A stretch of 64,000 nt of DNA from Streptomyces mutomycini (GTDB taxonomy: Bacteria > Actinomycetota > Actinomycetes > Streptomycetales > Streptomycetaceae), in the NCBI RefSeq assembly GCF_001700505.1, contig NZ_MAPV01000011.1, forward strand, positions 59,949 through 123,948. The letters are read 5' to 3'. Under the pieces are notes generated by a model that was not told the DNA's origin, ran no database searches, and saw nothing but the letters and a program-made list of their open reading frames with translations. A program made the position numbers and the translations under genes. Of this stretch, positions 32,944-41,318 are shown in pieces. How positions within the stretch are numbered: the stretch's first letter is position 1; every line of letters starts with the position of its first letter.

Positions 32944-34098
32944 TTGGCGAACGTACAGAAGCGCCCCAACGGCAAATGGCGCGCCCGCTACCGTGATCTC
33001 GACGGCAAGGAGCACGCTCGCCACTTCGACCGGAAGCTCGACGCCCAGCGCTGGCTCGACGAAGTCACGACCAGCGTGGTCACCGGTCAGTACGTCGACC
33101 CGCGCGCCGGTCGCATCACGTTCCAGAAGTACGCCGAGAGGTGGCAGGGCTCGCTCATCGCGAGCGAGGCGGGTGAGCGCATCACCGATAACGCGCTCCG
33201 GCTCCACCTCGTACCGGCGTTGGGCGCCCGCTCACTGGCGGCGATACGCCGTAATGACATACAGGTGCTCTTCAAGCACCTGTCCGACCAACTCGGCCCC
33301 GGCAGCGTCCGGAACGTCCACGACGTCCTCGTGCGCGTCATGACCGCGGCCGTGGACGACAAGGTCATCGCATCCACTCCGTGCCGCCGGATCACCCTTC
33401 CGGTCATGCCGGACGAGGAGGTCACTCCGCCCACCGTCGCCCAGGTGGAGGCCATGGCACGCGTGATGCCGCCGTACATCCGGGCAGCCGTCGTCGTGCT
33501 CGCAGGGTCAGGCTTGCGCATAGGTGAGTTGCTGGGCCTGAAGGTGTCGGACGTCGACTTCAAGGCCGGCAGCATTCGCGTGGAGCGGCAGCGGCTCCAG
33601 TCGGGGAAGATCGGCCCGCCGAAGACCGCGAAGTCCCGGCGTACGGTTCCGGTCGGGGAGGTCGTCACCGACGCGCTCCTCGGGCACCTCGCCGCGCGCC
33701 CCTCCACGGAGTGGCTGTTCACGATGGAGGAGGGGGAACCGCTCAACTACCGCCGCTGGAAAACCGAGTGGAATTGCGCACGTAGGGCGCTCCAGGCGGC
33801 GGAGAGCGAAGCAGCCAAGCGTGAGGGCCGCAAGCCCGTCGAGCTGCCGCACATGGTGACCCACGACCTGCGGCACTTCTACGCCTCCGCGCTCATCGCG
33901 GGCGGGGCGAGCGTCAAGCAGGTCCAGATGGTCCTCGGCCACGCGTCCGCCGTCATCACCCTGCGGATCTACGCGCACCTGTGGCCGGGCGAAGAAGACC
34001 GCACCCGGTCCGTGATGGACGCCGTGCTCGGCGGCCTGCGGACCGGGTGCGGACCGGTAGGCCATATGACCAGCGAAACCGCAGGTCAGACGGCCTAA
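32944..34098 (+). CDS. int: Site-specific tyrosine integrase of the element
   Basis: A 384-residue phage-type integrase. An arm-binding domain (residues 1-55), a SAM-like core-binding domain (60-150) and the catalytic domain are present with the full set of residues: R192 (GSGLRIGELL), K230 (TAKSRRT), H307 and R310 (THDLRHFYASAL), H333 (LGHAS) and the nucleophile Y343 (RIYAHL). The start is TTG, supported by an AGGAG nine bases upstream. It ends six bases before the right attachment site, as expected when attP lies beside int. Its target, the 3' end of sodN, is visible from the two junctions. Confidence 0.93.
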   Translation: MANVQKRPNGKWRARYRDLDGKEHARHFDRKLDAQRWLDEVTTSVVTGQYVDPRAGRITFQKYAERWQGSLIASEAGERITDNALRLHLVPALGARSLAAIRRNDIQVLFKHLSDQLGPGSVRNVHDVLVRVMTAAVDDKVIASTPCRRITLPVMPDEEVTPPTVAQVEAMARVMPPYIRAAVVVLAGSGLRIGELLGLKVSDVDFKAGSIRVERQRLQSGKIGPPKTAKSRRTVPVGEVVTDALLGHLAARPSTEWLFTMEEGEPLNYRRWKTEWNCARRALQAAESEAAKREGRKPVELPHMVTHDLRHFYASALIAGGASVKQVQMVLGHASAVITLRIYAHLWPGEEDRTRSVMDAVLGGLRTGCGPVGHMTSETAGQTA

Positions 34099-34103
34099 CC
34101 GTA

Positions 34104-34127
34104 GATCAAGCCTTCTTGGTCTCCCAG
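34104..34127. repeat. attR: sodN 3' end restored by the element
   Basis: GATCAA followed by the 15-base identity block GCCTTCTTGGTCTCC (34110-34124) and CAG. The bases left of the crossover come from the element yet keep the reading frame and encode the same Ala-stop, using GCT in place of GCG. Confidence 0.85.
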
Positions 34128-34501
34128 AAGATCGTGTCGATCTGGGCGATCAGGTTCAGAGCCTTCTGGCCCGTGGCCGGGTCGTTCGAACCCTTGGCCG
34201 CGGAGAGCGCCTTCAGGGTGTCGTTGACCAGCTGGTGCAGCTCCGGGTACTTCTCGAAGTGCGGGGGCTTGAAGTAGTCGCTCCAGAGCACCGAGACGTG
34301 GTGCTTCGCGAGCTCGGCGCGCTGCTCCTTGATCAGAACGGCGCGCGTGCGGAAGTCCGCGTCCTCATTGGCCTGGTACTTCTCCTGGACGGCCTTGACG
34401 GACTCCGCCTCGATGCGGGCCTGGGCCGGGTCGTACACGCCGCAGGGCAGGTCGCAGTGGGCGCTGACCTTCACCTTGGGGGCAAACAGGCGGGAAAGCA
34501 T
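34106..34501 (-). CDS. sodN: Nickel superoxide dismutase precursor
   Basis: A 131-residue precursor. A 14-residue leader (MLSRLFAPKVKVSA) is cut to expose the nickel hook HCDLPCGVYD, whose first histidine and two cysteines bind Ni. The enzyme dismutates superoxide in the cytoplasm as a hexamer. The last codons (E-T-K-K-A-stop) form the attachment site of the mobile element and are intact. The maturation protease gene is divergent, 170 bases upstream. Regulation by nickel through Nur and an sRNA is known in S. coelicolor; no Nur box was identified here. Confidence 0.95.
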   Translation of the reverse strand: MLSRLFAPKVKVSAHCDLPCGVYDPAQARIEAESVKAVQEKYQANEDADFRTRAVLIKEQRAELAKHHVSVLWSDYFKPPHFEKYPELHQLVNDTLKALSAAKGSNDPATGQKALNLIAQIDTIFWETKKA

Positions 34502-34671
34502 GGAGCTGTCCTTCCTCGTGATCGTCTTCTCAGGTGGGACATTACTCCGTAGGAAGCCTCTTTCACCGGCTGCCCCCTGGTGCTTAGGCCAAAAGTCCGG
34601 GGTGAGGATGAGACCGGCGGCCGAGAATGCGAAGCGGTTCGCGCGGGAGGATGGACCGGGAGGTGCCACAT

Positions 34672-35109
34672 ATGCCGGAACCGGCGCAGGAGCCGTGGAG
34701 TGGGCGGGCGGCGCGTAAGCCGTTCCAGGTGGTGGAGGTGACGGGGCCGTCGATGGTGCCCACGCTCTACCACGGGGACTGGCTGCTCGTGCAGCGCGGG
34801 GCGCCGGTGCGCCCCGGGGACGTGGTGATCCTGCGTCACCCGCTCCAGCAGGACCTGCTGGTCGTCAAGCGGGCCGCCGAGCGGCGGGGCCGCGGCTGGT
34901 GGGTGCTGGGCGACAACGCGTACGCGGGCGGGGACAGCACGGACTACGGGACGGTGCCCGAAGAGCTCGTGCTGGCCCGGGTGCTGGCCCGCTACCGGCC
35001 GCTGCGCAGGGATCAGCGGTCGGTGCTCGGGCTGCTGGGCTGGGCGCTGTCCGCGGTGCGCCGCGTCTCGCCGGAGAGTTCCGTCTCCAGGCGCTTGCGG
35101 GCCCGGTAG
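34672..35109 (+). CDS. sodX: Nickel superoxide dismutase maturation protease
   Basis: A 145-residue signal-peptidase-like protease (S26) that removes the SodN leader. The catalytic serine is S27 in GPSMVPTL, the lysine K66 in LLVVKRAAE, and the family's GDN block is WVLGDNAYAGGDS. No membrane anchor is present, consistent with a cytoplasmic substrate. The ATG at 34672 has GGGAGG at eight bases; an earlier ATG directly abuts that sequence and is rejected. It overlaps the convergent CGNR gene by 97 bases. Confidence 0.9.
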   Translation: MPEPAQEPWSGRAARKPFQVVEVTGPSMVPTLYHGDWLLVQRGAPVRPGDVVILRHPLQQDLLVVKRAAERRGRGWWVLGDNAYAGGDSTDYGTVPEELVLARVLARYRPLRRDQRSVLGLLGWALSAVRRVSPESSVSRRLRAR

Positions 35110-35642
35110 GCGGCCACGTTGGCGCGGGTCGCGCAGCGGTCCGAACAGTAGCGCCGCGAGCGGTTGGTCGAGGTGTCGAGGTAGGCGTTGCGGCACGGTG
35201 CCGCCTCGCACAGTCCGAGCCGGTCCACGCCGTGCGAGGTGAGGTGGAAGGCCAGGCCCATCGCGGCGATCGCGGCGAAGCCCGCCGTCGCGTTCGACGG
35301 GTGGTCTGCGAGATGCATGTGCCAGTCCGGTTTGCCGTCCTCGTCCCGAGTGTCATGGCCGGAGATCTGCGGGCTCACCGGGAACTCCAGCAGAGTCGAG
35401 TTGAGCAGATCGACGGCGAGGGTCTCGTCGCCCTCGTCGGCCGCCTCGAAGACCGCGCGCAGCCGGGCCCGCACCGAGCGGAAACGGGTCACGTCCGCGT
35501 CCGTCGCACGGCGGGCCGCCTGGGCGTTGGCGCCGAACAGTTCCCGGACGGACTCGACCGTGGTGAGGGAGTCCCTGCCGCGGGCCGGCTCCTCGGTGTT
35601 GACCAGACGCACGGCATAGTCCGAGTAATAGGCCAGTTCCAC
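35013..35642 (-). CDS. CGNR zinc finger regulator (ABATE domain)
   Basis: A 209-residue protein. The N-terminal stress-linked ABATE domain (LVNTEEPARGRDSLTTVESV) covers about 150 residues. The C-terminal CGNR zinc finger has APCRNAYLDTSTNRSRRYCS and DRCATRANVAAYRARKR. It is thought to bind DNA. Its 3' end overlaps sodX by 97 bases, an unusually long convergent overlap, though both reading frames show family features throughout. Confidence 0.82.
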   Translation of the reverse strand: MELAYYSDYAVRLVNTEEPARGRDSLTTVESVRELFGANAQAARRATDADVTRFRSVRARLRAVFEAADEGDETLAVDLLNSTLLEFPVSPQISGHDTRDEDGKPDWHMHLADHPSNATAGFAAIAAMGLAFHLTSHGVDRLGLCEAAPCRNAYLDTSTNRSRRYCSDRCATRANVAAYRARKRLETELSGETRRTADSAQPSSPSTDR

Positions 35643-35744
35643 TTGTAGTCCTTACGGCGTCGGTCTATGGTCGCTGTGTCGACCAGTGTAATGGGTGGTT
35701 GCGCCCAACAGGCCTTACGGAGGCGGTGGCAGGTGGAGGTTCCG

Positions 35745-36500
35745 GTGACGGCGACGGGCACCGACTGGCGGTCCTGGCAGGAGAGCTGGGACCGGCAGCA
35801 GGAGTGGTACATGCCGGACCGCGAGGAGCGGTTCCGGGTGATGCTGGACATGGTGGAGGCCGTCGTGGGGCCCGAGCCGCGTGTGCTCGACCTGGCGTGC
35901 GGTACGGGCAGTATCACGGACCGGCTCCTCAAGCGGTTCCCCCGCGCCACCAGTACCGGGGTCGATCTCGACCCCGCGCTGCTCGCCATCGCGCGCGGCA
36001 CCTTCGAGGGGGACGAACGCGTCACCTTCGTGACCGCCGACCTCAAGGACGCCGCGTGGACGCAGCGGCTTCCGCACCCCTCGTACGACGCCGTGCTCAC
36101 CGCCACCGCCCTCCACTGGCTGCACAGCGAGCCGCTCGCCGGCCTGTACGGGCAGATCGGCGGACTGGTCAGGGACGGCGGAGTCTTCATGAACGCGGAC
36201 CACATGATCGACACCGGCACCCCCCGCATCAACGCCGCCGAGCGTGCCCACCGGCACGCGGCCATGGACCGGGCCAGGGCCGGAGGGGCCGTGGACTGGG
36301 CGGAGTGGTGGGCCGTCGCGGCGAAGGACCCGGTCCTCGCGGCACCCACCGCCGAGCGGTTCGAGATCTACGGCGAGCACGCGGACGGCGACATGCCCTC
36401 CGTCCACTGGCACGCACGCACCCTCCGCGAGGCCGGCTTCGGTGAGGCACGCGCGGTCTGGGCCTCGCCGTCGGACAGCATGGTGCTCGCCCTGAAGTAG
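35745..36500 (+). CDS. Class I SAM-dependent methyltransferase
   Basis: A 251-residue methyltransferase. Motif I is VLDLACGTGSITDRLL, followed by TGVDLDPALLAIARG and the catalytic-loop strand AVLTATALHWL. The GTG at 35745 has GGAGG five bases before it, deciding the start over earlier in-frame codons. A strong hairpin follows. Small-molecule or ubiquinone-type substrates are possible; nothing in the context decides. Confidence 0.8.
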   Translation: MTATGTDWRSWQESWDRQQEWYMPDREERFRVMLDMVEAVVGPEPRVLDLACGTGSITDRLLKRFPRATSTGVDLDPALLAIARGTFEGDERVTFVTADLKDAAWTQRLPHPSYDAVLTATALHWLHSEPLAGLYGQIGGLVRDGGVFMNADHMIDTGTPRINAAERAHRHAAMDRARAGGAVDWAEWWAVAAKDPVLAAPTAERFEIYGEHADGDMPSVHWHARTLREAGFGEARAVWASPSDSMVLALK

Positions 36501-36514
36501 GGCGCGCAGAGGCA

Positions 36515-36549
36515 CGGCGGAGGGGCGGCTCCCGGCCGCCCCTCCGCCG
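36515..36549 (+). terminator. Hairpin terminator after the methyltransferase gene
   Basis: A perfect 15-base stem (left arm CGGCGGAGGGGCGGC) with a five-base loop, 15 bases after the stop codon. Confidence 0.7.
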
Positions 36550-36647
36550 CTTTCCGCTATGCCCCGCGATCCCCTGCAACCTCCCCGCTGCTCCGGCGCA
36601 CTGGAAGGGTGAGACGGTCCGCATCCGCGGACCGGGAAAGGGCGCCG

Positions 36648-37151
36648 ATGACGCGGATCGATGACGATTCCGCACTGCACGCGTTCGTGGAGAGCAGACG
36701 CACGGCGCTGTTCCGCAGCGCCTATCTGCTGTGCGGCGACCGGCACGAGGCCGAGGATCTGGTCCAGTCGACGCTGGTGAAGGTCGTCCTCGGGGGTGAA
36801 CGGCACGGGCGGTTCGACAACATCGAGGCTTACGCCCGCAAGACCCTCGTCAACACCTTCATCGCCGGACGCCGCCGGTTCTGGCGCCGCGAACAGCCTT
36901 ACGGAGAACTGCCCGACCGCGCGGGAGACCCCGCCGACACGGACACCGGACTGATGGTGCGGGCGGCACTCGCCCGGCTCACGGTCAAGCAGCGAACCGT
37001 GCTGGTGCTGCGCTACTGGGAGGACCTGAGCGTCGAGGCGACCGCCGACCTGCTCGGGATGCGGGAGAACACGGTCAAGAGTCACACGGCACGAGGGCTT
37101 GCGGCGCTGCGCGCCGGCATGGCCGCGGACATGGCGGAGGAACTTGTATGA
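36648..37151 (+). CDS. ECF sigma factor (SigE-type, sigma-70 family)
   Basis: A 167-residue extracytoplasmic-function sigma factor. Region 2 includes RSAYLLCGDRHEAEDLVQSTLVKV, and region 4 includes LPVKQRT-like TVKQRTVLVLRYWEDLSVEATADLLGM and ENTVKSHTARGLAALR. It resembles the SigE50-type ECF factors frequent in Streptomyces. The ATG at 36648 is used since GGAAAGG lies before it. It overlaps the next gene by four bases (ATGA), whose membrane protein is probably its regulator. Confidence 0.88.
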   Translation: MTRIDDDSALHAFVESRRTALFRSAYLLCGDRHEAEDLVQSTLVKVVLGGERHGRFDNIEAYARKTLVNTFIAGRRRFWRREQPYGELPDRAGDPADTDTGLMVRAALARLTVKQRTVLVLRYWEDLSVEATADLLGMRENTVKSHTARGLAALRAGMAADMAEELV

Positions 37152-37924
37152 ACGATGTACGCGAACTGCTGGAGCGGGCCGCCGAGGGTGCCGGCCGGCC
37201 CGCCGTCTCCACCGGCGCGGTGTATGCCCGGGCCGCGAGGATCCGGCTTCGGCGCAGGGCCGCCGGGGCGGTGGCCGTCCTCGCGGTCGTCGCGGCCGGT
37301 GGCGCCGCACTGCCGGGGCTCACCGGTCCTGCGGCCACGGAGCAGACCTCCGTGGCGGCGGTCCCGGTGAGCGACTCCGGCCGGCAGGGCAAGGCCGAGT
37401 CGCTGACCGCGCTGCTGCCGAGGGGCGTGGGTGACGTCACGCGGGTCTCGCTCCTGACCCTGACCAAGAACGCGACCCCGGAGCAGGCGGAGAAGACCTA
37501 TGCCGGCCCGCTGGACGGCGAGTACCTGATCCGCAAGGACGGCGGCACCGGTTATCTCCTCCTGAGGTACATGAAGGGCTCCGCCGTGGCCGAGAGGTCC
37601 GGCGGCACGGGCCTGGATGACGTCTGCGCGGCGCGGAGCGGCGAACCGGCCTTCACCGACTGCGCGCGGGAGGAGCTTCCGGACGGCAGCATCCTGACGA
37701 CCTGGAGCGACTCCATGGCGTACGCGGGCCAGGACGGCACCCCGGAGTGGGGCCCCGAACGCGTCGGGCGCCTGGAGCTCGGGGACGGCTCCCTACTCGT
37801 GGTAAGGGCCAGCAGTGGCTATCTCGGTGACCGGTCCCAGGGGCCGCTGCTCACGGGCCCGCCCCTCGACCAGGAGCAGCTCCGGACGTTGATACAGCGC
37901 CCGGAGCTGCTGCCGCACGGATGA
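37148..37924 (+). CDS. Membrane-anchored partner of the ECF sigma factor
   Basis: A 258-residue protein with a 35-residue cytoplasmic segment ([15 protein letters not shown]), one transmembrane helix ([21 protein letters not shown]) and a roughly 200-residue external domain with two cysteines. No zinc anti-sigma motif is present. Translational coupling to the sigma factor suggests it is an anti-sigma or accessory sensor. The outer domain matches no family I know. Confidence 0.65.
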   Translation: MNDVRELLERAAEGAGRPAVSTGAVYARAARIRLRRRAAGAVAVLAVVAAGGAALPGLTGPAATEQTSVAAVPVSDSGRQGKAESLTALLPRGVGDVTRVSLLTLTKNATPEQAEKTYAGPLDGEYLIRKDGGTGYLLLRYMKGSAVAERSGGTGLDDVCAARSGEPAFTDCAREELPDGSILTTWSDSMAYAGQDGTPEWGPERVGRLELGDGSLLVVRASSGYLGDRSQGPLLTGPPLDQEQLRTLIQRPELLPHG

Positions 37925-38032
37925 CGTAGCGGCGGGGCTGCTGCGGGGCGATGGAGTTACGGCGGGGCAGACGGTCGCCCGATCACACGACGCCGGTCGC
38001 CTGCAGCCGGGCCGCGCTGGGGGAGTGCGAAG

Positions 38033-38067
38033 GAGGGCGGTACGGGACCGGGTCCCGTACCGCCCTC
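38033..38067. terminator. Hairpin terminator after the ABC operon
   Basis: Perfect 16-base arms (GAGGGCGGTACGGGAC and complement) with a three-base loop, 17 bases beyond the stop codon of the ATPase gene. It likely serves the ABC operon and the converging sigma operon. Confidence 0.75.
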
Positions 38068-38083
38068 GCGTGCTCGGCCGGGC

Positions 38084-38845
38084 TTACAGCACCTTCGACA
38101 GGAACGACTTCGTCCGGTCGTGCTGCGGGTTCGTCAGGACGTCGCGCGGGTGGCCGGACTCGACCACGACGCCGTCGTCCATGAAGACCAGCGCGTCGCC
38201 GACCTCACGGGCGAAGCCCATCTCGTGCGTGACGACGATCATCGTCATGCCTTCCTCCGCGAGCCCGCGCATGACGTCCAGGACGTCGCCGACCAGTTCC
38301 GGGTCGAGCGCCGATGTCGGCTCGTCGAACAGCATCAGCTTCGGCTCCATGGCCAGGGCGCGGGCGATGGCCACCCGCTGCTGCTGTCCGCCGGAGAGCT
38401 GGGAGGGGTAGTTCCCCGCCTTGTCGGACAGGCCGACCCGGTCCAGCAGCCGCTCCGCACGGGCCCGGGCGACGGCCCTGGTCTCGCCCTTGACCTGGAT
38501 CGGGGCCTCGATGACGTTCTCGAGGGCCGTCATGTGCGGGAACAGGTTGAAACGCTGGAAGACCATGCCGATGTCCCGGCGCTGGAGCGCGACCTCGCTG
38601 TCCTTGAGCTCGTAGAGCTTGTCGCCCTTCTGCCGGTAGCCGACGAGGTCGCCGTCCACGTACAGCCGCCCGGCGTTGATCTGCTCCAGGTGGTTGATGC
38701 ACCGCAGGAACGTCGACTTGCCGGAACCGGACGGGCCGATCAGGCAGAACACCTCACGCGGGGCGACCTCCAAGTCGATGCCCTTGAGGATGTGCGCGGC
38801 GCCGAAGGACTTGTGGACGCCCTCGGCCTTCACCATGGCGGTCAT
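38084..38845 (-). CDS. Amino acid ABC transporter ATP-binding protein
   Basis: A 253-residue ATPase. Walker A is GPSGSGKST (37-45), the signature is [15 protein letters not shown] (150-164), Walker B is [12 protein letters not shown], and the H-loop is VTHEMGF. It closely follows the polar-amino-acid (GlnQ/GluA) class. The start overlaps the permease stop by four bases. With the permease and binding protein upstream it forms a complete importer, probably for glutamate or glutamine. Confidence 0.92.
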   Translation of the reverse strand: MTAMVKAEGVHKSFGAAHILKGIDLEVAPREVFCLIGPSGSGKSTFLRCINHLEQINAGRLYVDGDLVGYRQKGDKLYELKDSEVALQRRDIGMVFQRFNLFPHMTALENVIEAPIQVKGETRAVARARAERLLDRVGLSDKAGNYPSQLSGGQQQRVAIARALAMEPKLMLFDEPTSALDPELVGDVLDVMRGLAEEGMTMIVVTHEMGFAREVGDALVFMDDGVVVESGHPRDVLTNPQHDRTKSFLSKVL

Positions 38846-39810
38846 GCGGAGACACCCCCCGAAGGACGGTTGCTGAAGGAGGCGAGGTTGACCTTGACCC
38901 GCTGCCACGGAGTGAGCGGCAGGCTGCGCAAGGAGCCACGGGCGTAGCGGCGCTCCAGGTAGTACTGGCCGACACTGAACACGCTGGTCATCACGATGTA
39001 CCAGATGGAGGCGACGAAGAGCATCTCCATCACCGCGTAACTGGTCGAGCCGATCTGCGACGTGGAACGCAGCAGCTCGTTGTAGGTGACCGCGTAGACC
39101 AGGGACGAGGTCTTCAGCATGTTGATGAACTCGTTGCCGGTCGGCGGGATGATCACGCGCAGGGCCTGGGGGAGTACCACGCGGCGCATGGTCTTCGCCT
39201 GGGTCATGCCGAGTGCGTGCGACGCCTCGGTCTGGCCCTCGTCCACCGACTGGATGCCGGCCCGGACGATCTCGGCCATGTACGCGGCCTCGTTGAGGGC
39301 GAGCCCCAGCAGGGCGCACATGAACGGCGTCATCACGTCGGTCATCTCGTCCTTGTAGATGAACGGGATGTTGAGCACCGGGAAGATCAGGGCCAGGTTG
39401 AACCAGAGCAGCAACTGCACATAGACCGGAGTGCCGCGGAAGAACCAGATGTACAGCCACGCGACCCAGCTGGTCACGGGGTTCCTGGAGAGCCGCATGA
39501 CGGCGAGCACCACACCCAGGATCACGCCGAAGACCATGGCCAGCACACTGATCATCAGCGTGCGGCCCGCCCCCGCGAGCACGGTGTCGTCGAACAGCTT
39601 GTCCTGGACCGCCTGCCACTGGATGTTGCCCTGCGAGAAGGCGTAGACCAGAGCTGCCAGCAGCGCGAGCACGACTGCGCCGCTGATCCAGCGGCCGTAG
39701 TGCCGGACGGGGATGGCCTTGATGGTCTCCGGTGCGACGGTGGTTGCCTTGGAGACGGGTGCGTCGGCGACCGATGGGCCGCCGGGCACCTTGTCGAACT
39801 TGTCAGTCAC
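38842..39810 (-). CDS. Amino acid ABC transporter permease
   Basis: A 322-residue integral membrane protein with about six hydrophobic segments. The EAA-loop motif is seen as [29 protein letters not shown] broken by its helix turn, typical of HisM-type permeases. A 45-residue polar N-terminal tail precedes the first helix. The start is GTG. A single permease gene suggests it works as a homodimer. It lies 27 bases after the binding-protein gene. Confidence 0.9.
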   Translation of the reverse strand: MTDKFDKVPGGPSVADAPVSKATTVAPETIKAIPVRHYGRWISGAVVLALLAALVYAFSQGNIQWQAVQDKLFDDTVLAGAGRTLMISVLAMVFGVILGVVLAVMRLSRNPVTSWVAWLYIWFFRGTPVYVQLLLWFNLALIFPVLNIPFIYKDEMTDVMTPFMCALLGLALNEAAYMAEIVRAGIQSVDEGQTEASHALGMTQAKTMRRVVLPQALRVIIPPTGNEFINMLKTSSLVYAVTYNELLRSTSQIGSTSYAVMEMLFVASIWYIVMTSVFSVGQYYLERRYARGSLRSLPLTPWQRVKVNLASFSNRPSGGVSA

Positions 39811-39837
39811 GGTGACTGCCCTTCGGTGGTGCGCCGG

Positions 39838-40797
39838 TCACTTGCCGCCGTTGACGGCGGCCTTGTCGATCGCGCCGGTGCCGGCCCCCCACTTGTCGAG
39901 GACCTTCTGGTAGGAACCGTCGGCGATGATCGCGTCCACGGCTTCCTTGAGCGCGTCCCGCAGCTCGGTGTTGTCCTTGTTCACGGCGATACCGAACGGG
40001 CCGGCGTCGACCTGCTCGCCGACGACCTCGAAGTCCTTGCCGCCGTTGGCCTTGCGGGCCAGGTCGAGGGCGACCGGGTAGTCGTTGACGCCGGCGACCG
40101 CACCGCCCGACTTCACGCGGGTCTGGGCCTCGGTGTCGTTCTCGAAGGACTGGATGTCGACGGCCTTCTTGCCGCCGTCCGTGCAGGCCTTCGACTGCTT
40201 CTGCAGGGCCTTCTCGTACGTGGTGCCGCGCTGGACGGCCGCGCCCTTGCCGCACAGGTCCTCGATGGACTTGATGCCCTCGGGGTTGCCCTTCTTGGTG
40301 TAGACGGCGGTACCGGCCAGGAAGTAGTCGACGAAGTCGACGCCCTTGCCGAGCTTCTTGCCGCTGTCGTCCAGGCCCTCCTGGCGCTGCTTGTTGTCCG
40401 TGATGGACGACATGGCGATGTCGTGGCGGCCGGTGTTGAGAGCGGTGATCAGACCGTCGAAGGAGCCGGAGGTGAACTCGAACTTCACGCCCAGCTGCTT
40501 GCCGAGGGCCGTCGCGAGGTCGGGGTCCACACCGACGATCTTGCCGTTCTCGACGGACTCCATCGGGGCGTACTCGGCATTCGTGCCGACCTTGATGACG
40601 CCGGACTTCTGGTACTTCTCCGGGAGCTTGTCGAAGAGCGGGGCGCTGTTCTCGGCAGTGCCGTCACCGGCCTTCGTCGAACCGCTTTCGGTCTGGTCGC
40701 CGCACGCGGTCAGCAGCAGGGTGCCGGCGACCGCGACTGCGCAGACCGCGGCAATCCGGGACTTCGCGGCCGTACGGCAGAGGGTGCTTGCGGTCAT
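39838..40797 (-). CDS. Amino acid ABC transporter substrate-binding lipoprotein
   Basis: A 319-residue type 3 solute-binding protein. The lipobox is LTAC around residue 32, after a hydrophobic signal. The body shows KVGTNAEYAPMESVENGKIVG split over the first strand and VDPDLATALGKQLGV, typical of polar amino acid receptors. The lipidated protein is held outside the membrane and feeds the permease. GGAGG is present six to eight bases before the start. Confidence 0.92.
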   Translation of the reverse strand: MTASTLCRTAAKSRIAAVCAVAVAGTLLLTACGDQTESGSTKAGDGTAENSAPLFDKLPEKYQKSGVIKVGTNAEYAPMESVENGKIVGVDPDLATALGKQLGVKFEFTSGSFDGLITALNTGRHDIAMSSITDNKQRQEGLDDSGKKLGKGVDFVDYFLAGTAVYTKKGNPEGIKSIEDLCGKGAAVQRGTTYEKALQKQSKACTDGGKKAVDIQSFENDTEAQTRVKSGGAVAGVNDYPVALDLARKANGGKDFEVVGEQVDAGPFGIAVNKDNTELRDALKEAVDAIIADGSYQKVLDKWGAGTGAIDKAAVNGGK

Positions 40798-41318
40798 GAT
40801 CGGAATCCTCCGGCAGTGAGGGAGCGCTGGTCAGATGGTCACGCACACACCTTCGAGTGACGCCACCTTGTGTGATTACGGCATCTTGCCATTCGGACTC
40901 GCCCAATCAGGGGGCCGGGCATGTCAAAATCGGGTAACGGGCGACCCCCGAACATCAATGGACCGGTACCGCAAGGCCGGACCATCTGCTGGAAAGTGCG
41001 TGCTCCTCCGGAGAATCTCCGGTGCGTCTCGACCTACGGACGGCCTTTGTAGCCCTTAGTGGACTTGTCCAGATATTCGGCTATGAGTCATGTCACCGAG
41101 TCGATACCGACTCGTAAGAGGCCCGGTCCGTCCGGTAAGAAAGACTTTTACACCCCTCATCCGGGGCTCAGGGCGCGTGTGCGGCGCGCCCGCGCGTATC
41201 TGTTCCCCTGCCGGAGCGGTCCGACCGCTCAGCGCCGGGAACGTACGCGGTGCCCGCCCACCCCTCCTCAACCAGGAGTGGCCACCCTCAAATGATGAAG
41301 ACTTAAGGGGTCAACACA
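40798..41318. promoter_or_regulatory. Divergent intergenic region between ABC operon and malic enzyme gene
   Basis: This 521-base region has no gene I can support. It contains a perfect inverted repeat at 41097-41114 (arms CGAGTCG, four-base spacer) about 205 bases before the malic enzyme gene, and locally AT-rich tracts near 41055-41090 and 41140-41155 fit promoters. A purine-rich AAGGGG-type sequence lies before 41319. Confidence 0.45.

Larger units (their letters stand above)
18857..34127. mobile_element. Integrative and mobilizable element inserted in the 3' end of sodN
   Basis: About 15.3 kb between two near-identical copies of the last sodN codons. The integrase gene ends six bases from the right copy. 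Element functions present are a tyrosine integrase, an excisionase-like protein, an XRE regulator, a relaxase, MobC, a candidate oriT and a DUF3631 P-loop protein. Cargo runs from 19054 to 27917. No FtsK-like TraB, no replication initiator of the pSAM2 type and no type IV secretion genes were found, so mobilizable rather than self-transferable is the better reading. The chromosome genes on either side would be neighbours without it. Confidence 0.85.

Noticed and set aside
18857..34127. The element as a pSAM2-type self-transferable integrative element
   Set aside because: No TraB-like translocase and no RepSA-type initiator were seen; the relaxase and MobC point to a mobilizable element.
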